A model generated the notes under the pieces. That model was not told the DNA's origin, did no database searches, and saw only the letters and a program-made list of their open reading frames with translations. From an uncultured Acetatifactor sp. (lineage in GTDB: Bacteria; Bacillota; Clostridia; Lachnospirales; Lachnospiraceae), in NCBI GenBank assembly GCA_910579755.1, contig CAJTVB010000004.1, positions 135,175 through 199,174 of the forward strand: DNA of 64,000 nucleotides, given 5' to 3'. Of the stretch, positions 1 through 8,321 are shown piece by piece. Each line of letters starts with the position of its first letter. The first letter of the stretch is position 1. The position numbers were made by a program, and so were the translations under genes.

Positions 1-1
1 T

Positions 2-247
2 CTGATCAATTGGGGCATGCTGCCCTTCCTGATCCGGGAGGGAGAGCTTCCGTTCCGGAATCTGGATTATCTGTTTATCCCCGGAATTCGGAAGGCGGTG
101 GAAGAGGCGGCGGATACAATCTGTGCTTATGTGGCACAAGAGGATGGCCTGAAGGCCTTTGAACTCTGCCTGGGAGACCTGACGGAGGAGGAGAGACAGA
201 TCATATTGAAGGGCTGTCTGATCAACTACAACCGGGTGGGTGACTGA
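2..247 (+). CDS. Aconitase-like hydratase, C-terminal fragment
   Basis: The reading frame is open from the first complete codon of the window (base 2) to TGA at 245-247, so only about 81 C-terminal residues are visible. The fragment begins with LINWGMLPF and ends with GCLINYN, a pairing I associate with the swivel (C-terminal) domain of aconitase/homoaconitase-family hydratases, which isomerise citrate to isocitrate with a 4Fe-4S cluster. The cluster cysteines and main active-site residues lie upstream of the window, so the substrate cannot be judged. A strong hairpin terminator follows 46 bases after the stop. The family call rests on a short tail and is moderate; another hydro-lyase of the same superfamily is possible. 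Confidence 0.6.
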   Translation: MINWGMLPFLIREGELPFRNLDYLFIPGIRKAVEEAADTICAYVAQEDGLKAFELCLGDLTEEERQIILKGCLINYNRVGD

Positions 248-292
248 CCGGCGGAGTAAGTTTTTAAATGTAAGTAAATAAGCTTTTATGGA

Positions 293-331
293 GCGCATCC
301 GGACTGTGCTGAACCCGGATGCGCTTTTTTT
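293..331 (+). terminator. Rho-independent terminator after the hydratase gene
   Basis: A 10-bp perfect stem (GCGCATCCGG at 293-302 with CCGGATGCGC at 315-324) is followed directly by a run of Ts at 325-331. Confidence 0.9.
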
Positions 332-399
332 CACGGGCAATGAGAGAAGAGGTCATGCTGACAAGGATAATTGACAACTGAAAAAAGAAATTTCGCAAA

Positions 400-529
400 G
401 TTTCGAAACAACTCAGAAAAAAGATATAAAATTTTAAACATTAGCTGTAAAACCAAGAAAAATCCGATCAAATTAATTTCGATTTGTTTCGAAAAGGGAC
501 TTCACAAATATACACTCCTATGATACAAT
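400..529 (+). promoter_or_regulatory. pulA promoter with TTTCGAAA palindromes
   Basis: TTCACA at 501-506 and TACAAT at 524-529 are separated by 17 bases and lie 70 bases before the pullulanase start. The palindrome GTTTCGAAAC occurs at 400-409 and a near copy (GTTTCGAAAA) at 486-495, the latter just upstream of the -35 element. Paired palindromes of this kind fit a LacI-type or other dimeric regulator; the regulator itself is not identified. The rest of the 332-598 interval is A+T-rich and holds no gene. Confidence 0.6.
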
Positions 530-598
530 TATCTATACAAAGAAATATAGAGGGCAGGAAAAGGCTCTCAAAATTTTCAGAAGGAGGATATTTGCATC

Positions 599-3415
599 AT
601 GGAAGGAAAAGCGACAAAGAATCTTGGCTTCAGGCGTGCCTGGGCAGTATTCATGGCATCTGTGCTGCTTTTTCTGGCAATGGCCGAGGGCATTTCAAAC
701 ATGCCGGTGGTAAAAGCAGCGGAGGATCTGGTGCTGAAGCTGCATTACCACAGGGAGGACGGCAATTATGAAGGCTGGGATGCCTGGCTGTGGGAAATAG
801 GCGGAGACGGAGGCGGTTTTGCCTTTGCCGAGGAGGACGGAGAGATGGTGGCCACAAAGGTGGTGACGCCGGGAGTGACCTCTATCGGATTTATTGTCCG
901 GACAGCCGACTGGGCTAAGGATGTGGACAAGGACCAGTTTATTGATATTTCCGAGATGGTTTCCGGAACGGTACATATTTATGTGGAATCCGGTGTGGAA
1001 GGCTATACCAAGGAATACGGCGAGGATGCCGTCACCGGTGTCAAGCTTTCCAAGGCCAGATACGATCAGGAGACCAATACCGTCACCGTAAACATGACCG
1101 GTGCCGTGGAGGGAGATCTGACTAAGGCTTTCCGGATCCAGGGAAGCGAAGGCGAGGCCGCTGTAAAGGAGGCGGTGGAAGGGGAGCAGTGGCAGTATAT
1201 TCTGACTCTGGAGGAGCCTCTGGAGCTTACCAAGGAATACAGCATTACCTTTGACGGAAATGAGTATAAGGTGGTTATGCCCAATATTTATTCCACGGAG
1301 GACTTTGAGATGGAATATACTTACACCGGGGACGACCTGGGGGCTGTGTGGTCTGCCGAAGAAACAAGGTTTCGGGTGTGGGCACCTACCGCTGATGCCG
1401 TGTATGTGAACCTTTATGCCGGCGGAACGGAAGGAGAAGAGGATCTGCTGGAGCAGATAGCCATGACGGCGGATGCAAACGGCACCTGGACAGCTGAAAA
1501 AGAAGGCGATCTGAACGGTACTTACTATACGTATACGGTGGTAATCAACGGGGAAGAAAGGGAAGCCTGCGACCCCTATGCCAGAACAACGGGAGTAAAC
1601 GGAAAGAGAGCCATGGTTATCGACCTGGCTTCCACAAACCCGGAGGGCTGGGACACAGATACGGATCCTCATGCGGGAGGAACCTACAACGATGCAGTTA
1701 TCTATGAGCTGCATGTGAGGGATCTGTCCTCGGATGCCAGTTCCAATATTGCCAATGTGGGTAAATTTTTGGGACTGACAGAGACGGGAACCAAAACGGC
1801 AGGCGGAATGGCCACCGGCCTGGACCACATTAAGGAACTGGGTGTGACCCATCTTCATCTGCTGCCCATATACGACTATGGTTCTGTGGATGAATCCAAT
1901 CTTGATAAGCCGCAGTTTAACTGGGGCTATGATCCGGTGAATTACAACGTGCCGGAGGGCTCCTATTCCACGGATCCCTACAATGGAGAGGTGCGGGTGA
2001 AGGAGATGAAGCAGATGGTGAAGGCTCTCCATGATAATGATATCAGCGTTATCATGGATGTGGTGTATAACCATGTACAGAGCGCCGGAGATTTCTGCTT
2101 TAATTTAATCGTGCCGGGATATTTTTCCCGTATCGATGAAAACGGCGCTTATTCCAACGGTTCCGGCTGCGGAAACGACACGGCATCCGAGCGGAGCATG
2201 GTAAGAAAATACATTGTGGATTCCGTGAAATATTGGGCGGATGAATACCATATTGACGGCTTCCGCTTTGACCTGGTAGGACTTTTGGACACTCAGACGG
2301 TAAATGAGATCGTGGAGGAGGTTCATAAGGATCATCCTAACGTGATCTTTTACGGAGAGGGCTGGACCATGGATACCGCAGTGACCAAGGAGGGAATCAC
2401 CATGGCCACTCAGGTTAATTCCACACAGACCCCGGGCTTTGCCTATTTCAGTGACACCATCCGGGACGCCCTGAAGGGAAGCGTATTTGATACCTCTGTA
2501 GGCTATATCTCAGGAGCTCAGGGACTGGAGGAAACCATCCGGCAGTGCTTTATGGGACTGACCGACTGGTGCACCACCCCGGCCCAGACTGTCAACTATG
2601 CGTCCTGTCACGACAACCTGACCATGATGGATCGGATCACCAGATCGGCCCTGAGCTCTGCCAGAGTGGATAAGATCCGAATGAATAATCTTGCGGCGGC
2701 TATTTACATGACCTCTCAGGGTATTCCTTTTATGCAGGCCGGTGAGGAAATGCTTCGCACCAAGCTGAAGGCCGGGGGCACCTTTGATGAAAACAGCTAT
2801 GCGTCTCCCGACTCTGTAAACAGCCTGAAATGGGATACTCTGGACGAGGAAGAATATCAGAATGTATTTGAGTACTATAAGGGGCTCATTGCATTCCGAA
2901 AGGCTCATGCTGCCCTGCGTCTGACCAACGCCCAGGATGTGGAGCAGAATGTGATACCGGTGGAGGGACTGCCGGCAAACGTTGTGGCATTCCAGATCAA
3001 CGGCGGTGTAAACGGCGAGACCTCGGAGGGCCTGTTCCTGATCTTTAATCCAAATGAGCAGACAGAAGAGATCACACTGCCTGATGGTGTGTGGGACGTA
3101 TATGTGAACGGGGAAAAAGCCGGGACGGAGGTGCTTTCCACCATTACCAACGGAAAAGCGTCCGTGGATCCTATTTCGGCGCTGGTGCTGGTGAAGGGAA
3201 CCGGTACCATGACCAGAGAAGAGGAAGGCTCGGTAGAGGAAAGTACCCAGATCTTATCAGACGACGGAAGCGTATCCGGTGAGAATTCTTTCGACAGCAG
3301 TGCCAGTGCCGGCTCTAACACGGTGGTGATTGTTGTGGTATGTGCTGCGGCAGTTCTGGCGGCCGGCATTGTAATTGTTTTGGTGCAGAGAAAAAAGAAG
3401 AACAGTAAAAAATAA
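599..3415 (+). CDS. pulA: Cell-bound type I pullulanase (GH13)
   Basis: Hydrolyses alpha-1,6 branch points of pullulan, glycogen or starch limit dextrins outside the cell. The 938-residue protein opens with a signal peptide (about 1-40). A CBM41-like module follows (YHREDGNYEGWDAW near residue 50), then a CBM48-like region and the GH13 barrel. The pullulanase motif NWGYDP is present. Catalytic residues are the nucleophile D558 in GFRFDLVG, acid/base E587 in FYGEGW and D672 in SCHDN. The C-terminus has a Ser/Glu-rich linker, one membrane helix and a KKKNSKK tail, so the enzyme is anchored by a C-terminal helix with no LPXTG motif seen. The start is ATG after an AGGAGG site. Neighbours are unrelated, so it is probably transcribed alone from the TTCACA/TACAAT promoter. 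Confidence 0.93.
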   Translation: MEGKATKNLGFRRAWAVFMASVLLFLAMAEGISNMPVVKAAEDLVLKLHYHREDGNYEGWDAWLWEIGGDGGGFAFAEEDGEMVATKVVTPGVTSIGFIVRTADWAKDVDKDQFIDISEMVSGTVHIYVESGVEGYTKEYGEDAVTGVKLSKARYDQETNTVTVNMTGAVEGDLTKAFRIQGSEGEAAVKEAVEGEQWQYILTLEEPLELTKEYSITFDGNEYKVVMPNIYSTEDFEMEYTYTGDDLGAVWSAEETRFRVWAPTADAVYVNLYAGGTEGEEDLLEQIAMTADANGTWTAEKEGDLNGTYYTYTVVINGEEREACDPYARTTGVNGKRAMVIDLASTNPEGWDTDTDPHAGGTYNDAVIYELHVRDLSSDASSNIANVGKFLGLTETGTKTAGGMATGLDHIKELGVTHLHLLPIYDYGSVDESNLDKPQFNWGYDPVNYNVPEGSYSTDPYNGEVRVKEMKQMVKALHDNDISVIMDVVYNHVQSAGDFCFNLIVPGYFSRIDENGAYSNGSGCGNDTASERSMVRKYIVDSVKYWADEYHIDGFRFDLVGLLDTQTVNEIVEEVHKDHPNVIFYGEGWTMDTAVTKEGITMATQVNSTQTPGFAYFSDTIRDALKGSVFDTSVGYISGAQGLEETIRQCFMGLTDWCTTPAQTVNYASCHDNLTMMDRITRSALSSARVDKIRMNNLAAAIYMTSQGIPFMQAGEEMLRTKLKAGGTFDENSYASPDSVNSLKWDTLDEEEYQNVFEYYKGLIAFRKAHAALRLTNAQDVEQNVIPVEGLPANVVAFQINGGVNGETSEGLFLIFNPNEQTEEITLPDGVWDVYVNGEKAGTEVLSTITNGKASVDPISALVLVKGTGTMTREEEGSVEESTQILSDDGSVSGENSFDSSASAGSNTVVIVVVCAAAVLAAGIVIVLVQRKKKNSKK

Positions 3416-3488
3416 ATAGCCAAAGGGTCTCCGGGTGTGGTAAGATATTGGCAAAAGCCAGAGCCGGAACGGCTCCGAAGGAGGCCAT

Positions 3489-4022
3489 ATGGAATTTAAT
3501 AAATCAGTATCAAACCCTATGCTCGCCGGCTCCATTGAGCTGGTCAAGGCCGAGGATACGCCGGAGCATCGCAATATGTTCGTGACAGAATTGACAAAGG
3601 CAGTACTTCTGTCCCCGGTCATTGTGGATCCGGCGCCGGAGGAGGATGATCAGGGAAATTACAAGCTGGCTCCCGGCAGTAAGGTGCAGTTTCCCATGCT
3701 GTCCGCGCCGGACGGAAAAAGGTTTTTTATGGCGTTTACGGATCGGCGGGAATACGAGGCATGGCAGGAAAAGAATCAGAAAATGCCTTATTTCGCACTG
3801 AAGTTTGAAGAGTATGCCGCCATGCTGCTGGGCCGGGCTCCTGCGGGAGCCGGTCCGGCGGCAGGGTTTGTGATTAATCCCTTCGGAGCCAATATTGTAG
3901 TGCCCAGAGAGATGGTGGCGGGAATCATGGCGGCCCGGGCGGCTCAGGCAGGGCATGGAACCCAAATGCAGGGACGCCCGGCAGGGCCTTCCGGGCCGGG
4001 CGGCCCAGGAAGGCCTTCATGA
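3489..4022 (+). CDS. SseB-like domain protein
   Basis: A 177-residue cytoplasmic protein. The N-terminal 120 residues resemble the SseB N-terminal domain (VQFPMLSAPDGKRFFMAFTD, then a stretch ending in VINPFGANIVVPRE). In Firmicutes this domain occurs in small proteins of unknown biochemical role. The C-terminus is a Gly/Pro/Arg-rich tail (about 150-177) that is probably disordered. The ATG follows GAAGGAGG with good spacing. It sits alone between the pullulanase and the calcium-motif protein, and nothing in the context indicates a pathway. Family assignment is fairly secure; function is unknown. Confidence 0.7.
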   Translation: MEFNKSVSNPMLAGSIELVKAEDTPEHRNMFVTELTKAVLLSPVIVDPAPEEDDQGNYKLAPGSKVQFPMLSAPDGKRFFMAFTDRREYEAWQEKNQKMPYFALKFEEYAAMLLGRAPAGAGPAAGFVINPFGANIVVPREMVAGIMAARAAQAGHGTQMQGRPAGPSGPGGPGRPS

Positions 4023-4342
4023 GCAGGAGGCTGACAGAATTTTCCTGCGAAGGCCCAGACAGGGGTAAAGAAACCGGTGTTTATGTCGATATACATATTA
4101 CAGGAGGGCGGCAGGGCCAGCCGCCGCCAAGTATATGAGATGGACACCACGGATGGTAGATTATGGGAGAAAAGGATTTTCTCACATGGGTACCATCTTT
4201 TTTTATGAGGGCATTCTATGCCCACTCAGGCTACAGGGATGGAAGCCATAAAAAAGTTCGGCGCAGGGCAGACGGCGGCACCAGGGAAGGTGGGCTCTTC
4301 GGGCGGTGCGCGGAATGGGTGGACATATAGGAGAAAAGAGGA
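4023..4342 (+). other. Intergenic stretch, 320 bp, with one hairpin
   Basis: No convincing gene. A 41-codon frame starting at ATG 4084 (MSIYILQEGG...) crosses the terminator hairpin and lacks a clear ribosome site. The segment 4245-4330 is GC-rich with no feature I can name. It holds the terminator at 4152-4204 and the ribosome site GGAG at 4330-4333 used by the next gene. Confidence 0.5.
4152..4204 (+). terminator. Likely terminator after the SseB-like gene
   Basis: Outer arms GATGGTA (4152-4158) and TACCATC (4191-4197) enclose a second inner pairing (GGGAGAAAA with TTTTCTC). A run of seven Ts begins in the final arm. Confidence 0.65.
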
Positions 4343-5599
4343 TTGAAGATTGATTCCAGCACAGTAGGAATGGAATCCGCAAGAAGCTACAGAGCTTCAA
4401 ACACAACCTTCAGGCGCTTTACGATAATGGACTATCAACAGGGCCTGAACCGGGGCAGCAATGCCCTGAATACCGCAGTGGGCGGCAACACCGGTAATAC
4501 CGGCGGCACAGGAGATACAGAGGGGAAGAACCAGACTTCCCAGAAAACTACGGTGACGACCCAGGACTGGCAGGTTCGTTTTCAGGCTTCCAGTTCCCGG
4601 GTGACGATTCGCAGCTCTGCCAGTCAGACCTTTGCGGAAATGAGACAGATGACCTTCCGTTACATATTTGACATGCTGTTCGGCTCCAGAAGAAATCGTC
4701 TGGGTTCCTGGACACAGATAAACGGTTGGTCCAATACGTCGTCGTACACTTCCTCTTCGGCCTGGACGACTCAGGAAACCGGCTTTTTTCAAAATGGCGA
4801 GCTGGGTACGGGCAGCGCCCAGGGCGGGAACAACGTCCAGGGAAACGGAGCTCAGAATACAGCCGGCACACAGGGAACGAACGGTGGACAGAATCCGGCG
4901 GCGTCGTTTATGGGGCTGCAGCTTCTTGGCGCGGGTCAGGCCGGCATTCAGATCGAGGCGGAGGATACGGCTTTTACCACCAAGGGAACGGTGCGCACCT
5001 CTGACGGCAGGGAGATCAGCTTTAACGTAAATGTGGGAATGAGCCGCAGATTTCAGCAATATTATCAGGAGGAGTTTCAGCAGGCTTCTGTGGATCTGTG
5101 CGATCCTCTGGTGATTAATCTTGACACAGATGTGGCGGAGCTGTCCGACCAGACCTTTTATTTCGACATTGACGGAGATGGAGAGTTGGACGAGATTTCT
5201 CAGCTGGGAGCCGGCAGCGGTTATCTGGCACTGGATAAAAACGACGATGGTATTATCAACGACGGAAATGAGCTGTTTGGCACATCCAGCGGAAACGGTT
5301 TTGCAGATCTGGCAAAATATGACGAAGACGGCAACGGATGGATCGATGAGAACGATGCCATCTGGGATAAGCTGAAAATATGGTGTAAGGATGAAAACGG
5401 AAACGATGTGCTGTACCGGCTGGCGGATAAGGGTGTAGGCGCCATCTGTCTGCAGAATGTGGCAACGGATTTTGCGCTGAAGGGTCAGGAGGGACAGACC
5501 AAGGGAGCCATCCGCAATACCGGAGTATTTCTCTATGAGAACGGCAATGTGGGAACCGTACAGCATGTGGATGTGGCCAAGTATGACAAGGGAGCCTGA
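4343..5599 (+). CDS. Calcium-motif protein with FrpC/RTX-like C-terminal module
   Basis: A 418-residue protein with no signal peptide. Residues 1-230 are low complexity, rich in Ser, Thr, Asn, Gly and Gln. From about residue 272 it carries a run of Asp-rich loops: DIDGDGELDE near 275, DKNDDGIINDGNELFG near 298 and DEDGNGWIDENDAIW near 327. This order, including NELFG and GNGF, is the module known from the FrpC/RTX-like proteins of Proteobacteria and also seen in clostridial proteins of unknown role. Such loops bind calcium in related proteins; here that is an inference. The start is TTG at 4343, nine bases after GGAG; an earlier ATG in frame was not seen. How or whether it leaves the cell is unclear. 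Confidence 0.6.
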   Translation: MKIDSSTVGMESARSYRASNTTFRRFTIMDYQQGLNRGSNALNTAVGGNTGNTGGTGDTEGKNQTSQKTTVTTQDWQVRFQASSSRVTIRSSASQTFAEMRQMTFRYIFDMLFGSRRNRLGSWTQINGWSNTSSYTSSSAWTTQETGFFQNGELGTGSAQGGNNVQGNGAQNTAGTQGTNGGQNPAASFMGLQLLGAGQAGIQIEAEDTAFTTKGTVRTSDGREISFNVNVGMSRRFQQYYQEEFQQASVDLCDPLVINLDTDVAELSDQTFYFDIDGDGELDEISQLGAGSGYLALDKNDDGIINDGNELFGTSSGNGFADLAKYDEDGNGWIDENDAIWDKLKIWCKDENGNDVLYRLADKGVGAICLQNVATDFALKGQEGQTKGAIRNTGVFLYENGNVGTVQHVDVAKYDKGA

Positions 5600-5657
5600 G
5601 TGAGGGTTGAACACCAGGGCATCGGCCAGTCCCGTTATTCACAGGAATATCAATATA

Positions 5658-5704
5658 AAAAGCCGCTTCGGCACAAGTGAAACAGCTGTGCCGGGGCGGC
5701 TTTG
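5658..5704 (+). terminator. Terminator after the calcium-motif gene
   Basis: AAGCCGC(TT)CGGCACA pairs with TGTGCCG(GG)GCGGCTTT across a short loop. The 3' arm ends in TTT, so the tail is short but the stem is long. Confidence 0.65.
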
Positions 5705-5761
5705 GCCTGTTTAAAATTGAAATGGCCAGAGACTGAATAGTTATATATTTCGGGAGATACT

Positions 5762-7135
5762 ATGTTAAAAGGATTATATGACAAAAATAAAATAGACTGG
5801 GATGGGCTCTTGTATCCGCCGAAGGCCATGTTTGCATTGCTGCTTCCCATTGTGGTGGAGCAGCTGCTGAATTCTTTTATGGGGATGGCAGATACTATGA
5901 TGGTCAGCAACGTGGGGAGCGATGCTATTTCTGCAGTCTCCCTGGTGGATTCCATTAACAATCTGGTGATTCAGGTTTTTGCGGCCATGGCCTCCGGAGC
6001 CGCCATTATCTGCTCCCAATATCTTGGGAGCGGAAGCAGGGAGGGCTGCAATAAAGCGGCCAGGCAGGTGGTGCTGACGGTGTTTGTCATATCCCTGGTA
6101 CTGACCGTGACAGGGCTGGTTTTCCGCAGACCGCTGTTGCAGGCCGTTTTTGGAAAGATTGAAGCCAGGGTTATGGAGGAGGCCCTGATCTATTTTCTGA
6201 TAACTGTCATATCATATCCGTTTTTGGCACTTTTTAACGCAGGCGCGGCTTTTTTCCGCGCAGGCGGCAATTCCGGGTTCCCCATGAGGGTGTCGGTGAT
6301 CTCCAATGTGTTGAACATTGGGGGAAATGCGCTGCTGATCTTCGGCTTTGACATGGGCGTGGCGGGAGCGGCGCTGGCTACGCTGATTTCCAGGATTTTC
6401 TGTGCAACAGCGGTAATTTTATTTTTGAGAAAGCCCGGCCAGGCTATAGTAGTAAGGGAATATCTGTCCATTCGTCCGGACTTGCCTTTGATTATGAAGA
6501 TACTTGCCATCGGAGTGCCCTCCGGTATTGAAAACGGAATGTTTCAGTTTGGAAAGCTGGCTATTCAGTCCACGGTATCCACCATGGGAACTGCGGCTAT
6601 AGCGGCTCAGGCCATGACCAATATCATGGAGATGGTCAATGGGATCTGCGGGGTAGGCGTAGGAATCGGTCTGATGACTGTGGTAGGGCAGTCTCTGGGA
6701 GCAGGACGGCGGGAGGAAGCAAGATATTATATTGTCAAATGTACGCAGATCGGGCTGGGATGCATTCTGATTTCCTGTATTGGAGTCCGTGTGCTGGCAG
6801 GGCCCATCACACGCATGGCAGGCATGGAGGCGGTAAGCGCGCAGCTTTGCATGGAGATGATCACTGCCATTACCATTGCCAAGCCGCTGTTCTGGGCTTT
6901 TTCCTTTATTCCGGCTTATGGTATGCGTGCCGCCGGGGATGTGCGTTTTTCCATGATTACCTCTATTTTGACCATGTGGTGTCTGCGGGTGGCGCTGTGT
7001 GTCTTTTTGGTCAGATTTTTTAACATGGGTCCCATGGCAGTGTGGTACGGTATGTTTACAGACTGGGCTGTGAGAGGGGTGGTGTTCTTTTGTCGTTTTA
7101 AAAGCGGCAGATGGATGCAAAAAAGTGTGATCTGA
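5762..7135 (+). CDS. MATE-family multidrug/sodium antiporter
   Basis: A 457-residue integral membrane protein of the length and hydrophobic profile of a MATE exporter, with about 12 membrane helices in two similar halves. The first half opens with ALLLPIVVEQLLNSFMGMADTMMVS, whose residues match the first MatE repeat. The second half restarts at LAIGVPSGIENGMFQFGK near residue 245. Such proteins export cationic compounds using a sodium or proton gradient. ATG 5762 follows GGGAG. A TTGAAA with an A+T-rich stretch around 5741-5750 lies upstream, but the promoter spacing is not standard. Substrate is unknown. Confidence 0.88.
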   Translation: MLKGLYDKNKIDWDGLLYPPKAMFALLLPIVVEQLLNSFMGMADTMMVSNVGSDAISAVSLVDSINNLVIQVFAAMASGAAIICSQYLGSGSREGCNKAARQVVLTVFVISLVLTVTGLVFRRPLLQAVFGKIEARVMEEALIYFLITVISYPFLALFNAGAAFFRAGGNSGFPMRVSVISNVLNIGGNALLIFGFDMGVAGAALATLISRIFCATAVILFLRKPGQAIVVREYLSIRPDLPLIMKILAIGVPSGIENGMFQFGKLAIQSTVSTMGTAAIAAQAMTNIMEMVNGICGVGVGIGLMTVVGQSLGAGRREEARYYIVKCTQIGLGCILISCIGVRVLAGPITRMAGMEAVSAQLCMEMITAITIAKPLFWAFSFIPAYGMRAAGDVRFSMITSILTMWCLRVALCVFLVRFFNMGPMAVWYGMFTDWAVRGVVFFCRFKSGRWMQKSVI

Positions 7136-7225
7136 ATCATGGCGTATATTTCCTTTCGATTCGGGCAGAATGGTAGTGAAGAATTTTTCACAAAGCTTGA
7201 AAGCGCGAAAAGGAAGGGAACAGTC

Positions 7226-8266
7226 ATGAAGAGAAATAGAAGAGACAATGCCAAGAAGGAACGTATTGTGATGATTGCATCGTCGGTCTTTGTGCTTACG
7301 GCACTGACCATGACGGGCATGTATATGCAGTCCCGGGAACAGGAGTCCCAGGACGATGGTTATACCATAGACTTTACCGCTTTGGAAAACCAGGTGGAGG
7401 ATAAGTATGATGAGATTGCCAGGAATGAAATTGCGGATGGACCCGGGTTGAATTCCGGTCAGGACACCGTTCTGCCGGGTGCGGATAATATGGAAAACGA
7501 TCTGGACTACCTGCCTATGGAGGAGGCCGGCTCCAATCTGATTCAGATCCCTGGTCTCACGGATGATCCGGAAAAGTCGGATTCTTCCAAGGACACGAAG
7601 GAATCCGATGGATCAGGAAGCTCAACGGGGTTAAAGCCTTCCGGACAGGATGGAGAGACATCAGCTTCCGAAACAGCAAATTCGAATAAGAAGAATTCGG
7701 AGAATGAGGAATCCGGAAAGCAGGATGCAGGCGCACAGGATTTGGAGAAGCAGGATTCCGAAGCCTCCGGAGAGCAGGCATCCGGAGAACCTGCCGGAGA
7801 AGCGCAGAATGAAGCAGCCGCCGGCCAGAATGTGATTGTAAGGGAGCTTCACTTTGCAGCGGAACGCGGATTGCTGCGGCCCTTGGAGGGGCAAACCGTG
7901 ATTCCCTTCAGTATGGATGCAAGCATTCATTTTACTACACTCGATCAGTATACACGTAATCCGGCTCTGATGATCGGAGCCACGGAGGGAACTGTGGTGA
8001 CGGCCTGTGCAGAGGGAAAGGTTATCAGGGTATTTAAGGATGCAAAGATCGGAAATGCGGTGACTATGGAGCTGGGTGACGGCTATGAGCTGACTTATGG
8101 ACAGCTTGGGGAGCTCAATGTGCAGGTGGGAAGCTATGTGGAGCCCGGTGAGGTAGTTGGAGTGGTGGCAGCGCCTACCAAATATTATACTCTGGAGGGC
8201 GCTAATCTGTATCTGAAGCTGACCGAGAATGGTACGCCTGTGGATCCGGAAGCACTGTTTCGGTAG
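7226..8266 (+). CDS. SpoIIQ-like membrane protein with degenerate LytM domain
   Basis: A 346-residue bitopic protein: basic N-terminus, one membrane helix (about residues 14-33), a long Ser/Glu/Gly-rich linker to about residue 200, and a C-terminal LytM/M23-like fold. In active M23 enzymes zinc is held by HxxxD and HxH; here the matching segments read TTLDQYTRN and GANLYLKL and have no histidine. The domain is therefore probably inactive, as in clostridial SpoIIQ proteins that bind SpoIIIAH across the forespore septum. ATG 7226 follows GGAAGGGAA; an in-frame start at 7139 would lie four bases after the MATE stop but has no ribosome site. No spoIIIA or spoIID gene is adjacent, so a sporulation role is inferred from architecture. 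Confidence 0.65.
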   Translation: MKRNRRDNAKKERIVMIASSVFVLTALTMTGMYMQSREQESQDDGYTIDFTALENQVEDKYDEIARNEIADGPGLNSGQDTVLPGADNMENDLDYLPMEEAGSNLIQIPGLTDDPEKSDSSKDTKESDGSGSSTGLKPSGQDGETSASETANSNKKNSENEESGKQDAGAQDLEKQDSEASGEQASGEPAGEAQNEAAAGQNVIVRELHFAAERGLLRPLEGQTVIPFSMDASIHFTTLDQYTRNPALMIGATEGTVVTACAEGKVIRVFKDAKIGNAVTMELGDGYELTYGQLGELNVQVGSYVEPGEVVGVVAAPTKYYTLEGANLYLKLTENGTPVDPEALFR

Positions 8267-8321
8267 GCAGTGCCGGTAACGGAGTCTGCGCTGTAAAGCT
8301 GGGGAAAGGAACAGGTTTGCC

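Noticed and set aside
695..2074. 459-codon open frame on the minus strand inside pulA
   Set aside because: Shadow of the GC-rich pulA codons; the product is His/Ile/Cys-rich with no domain and pulA is certain.
4084..4209. 41-codon small gene
   Set aside because: No convincing ribosome site and it contains a terminator hairpin.
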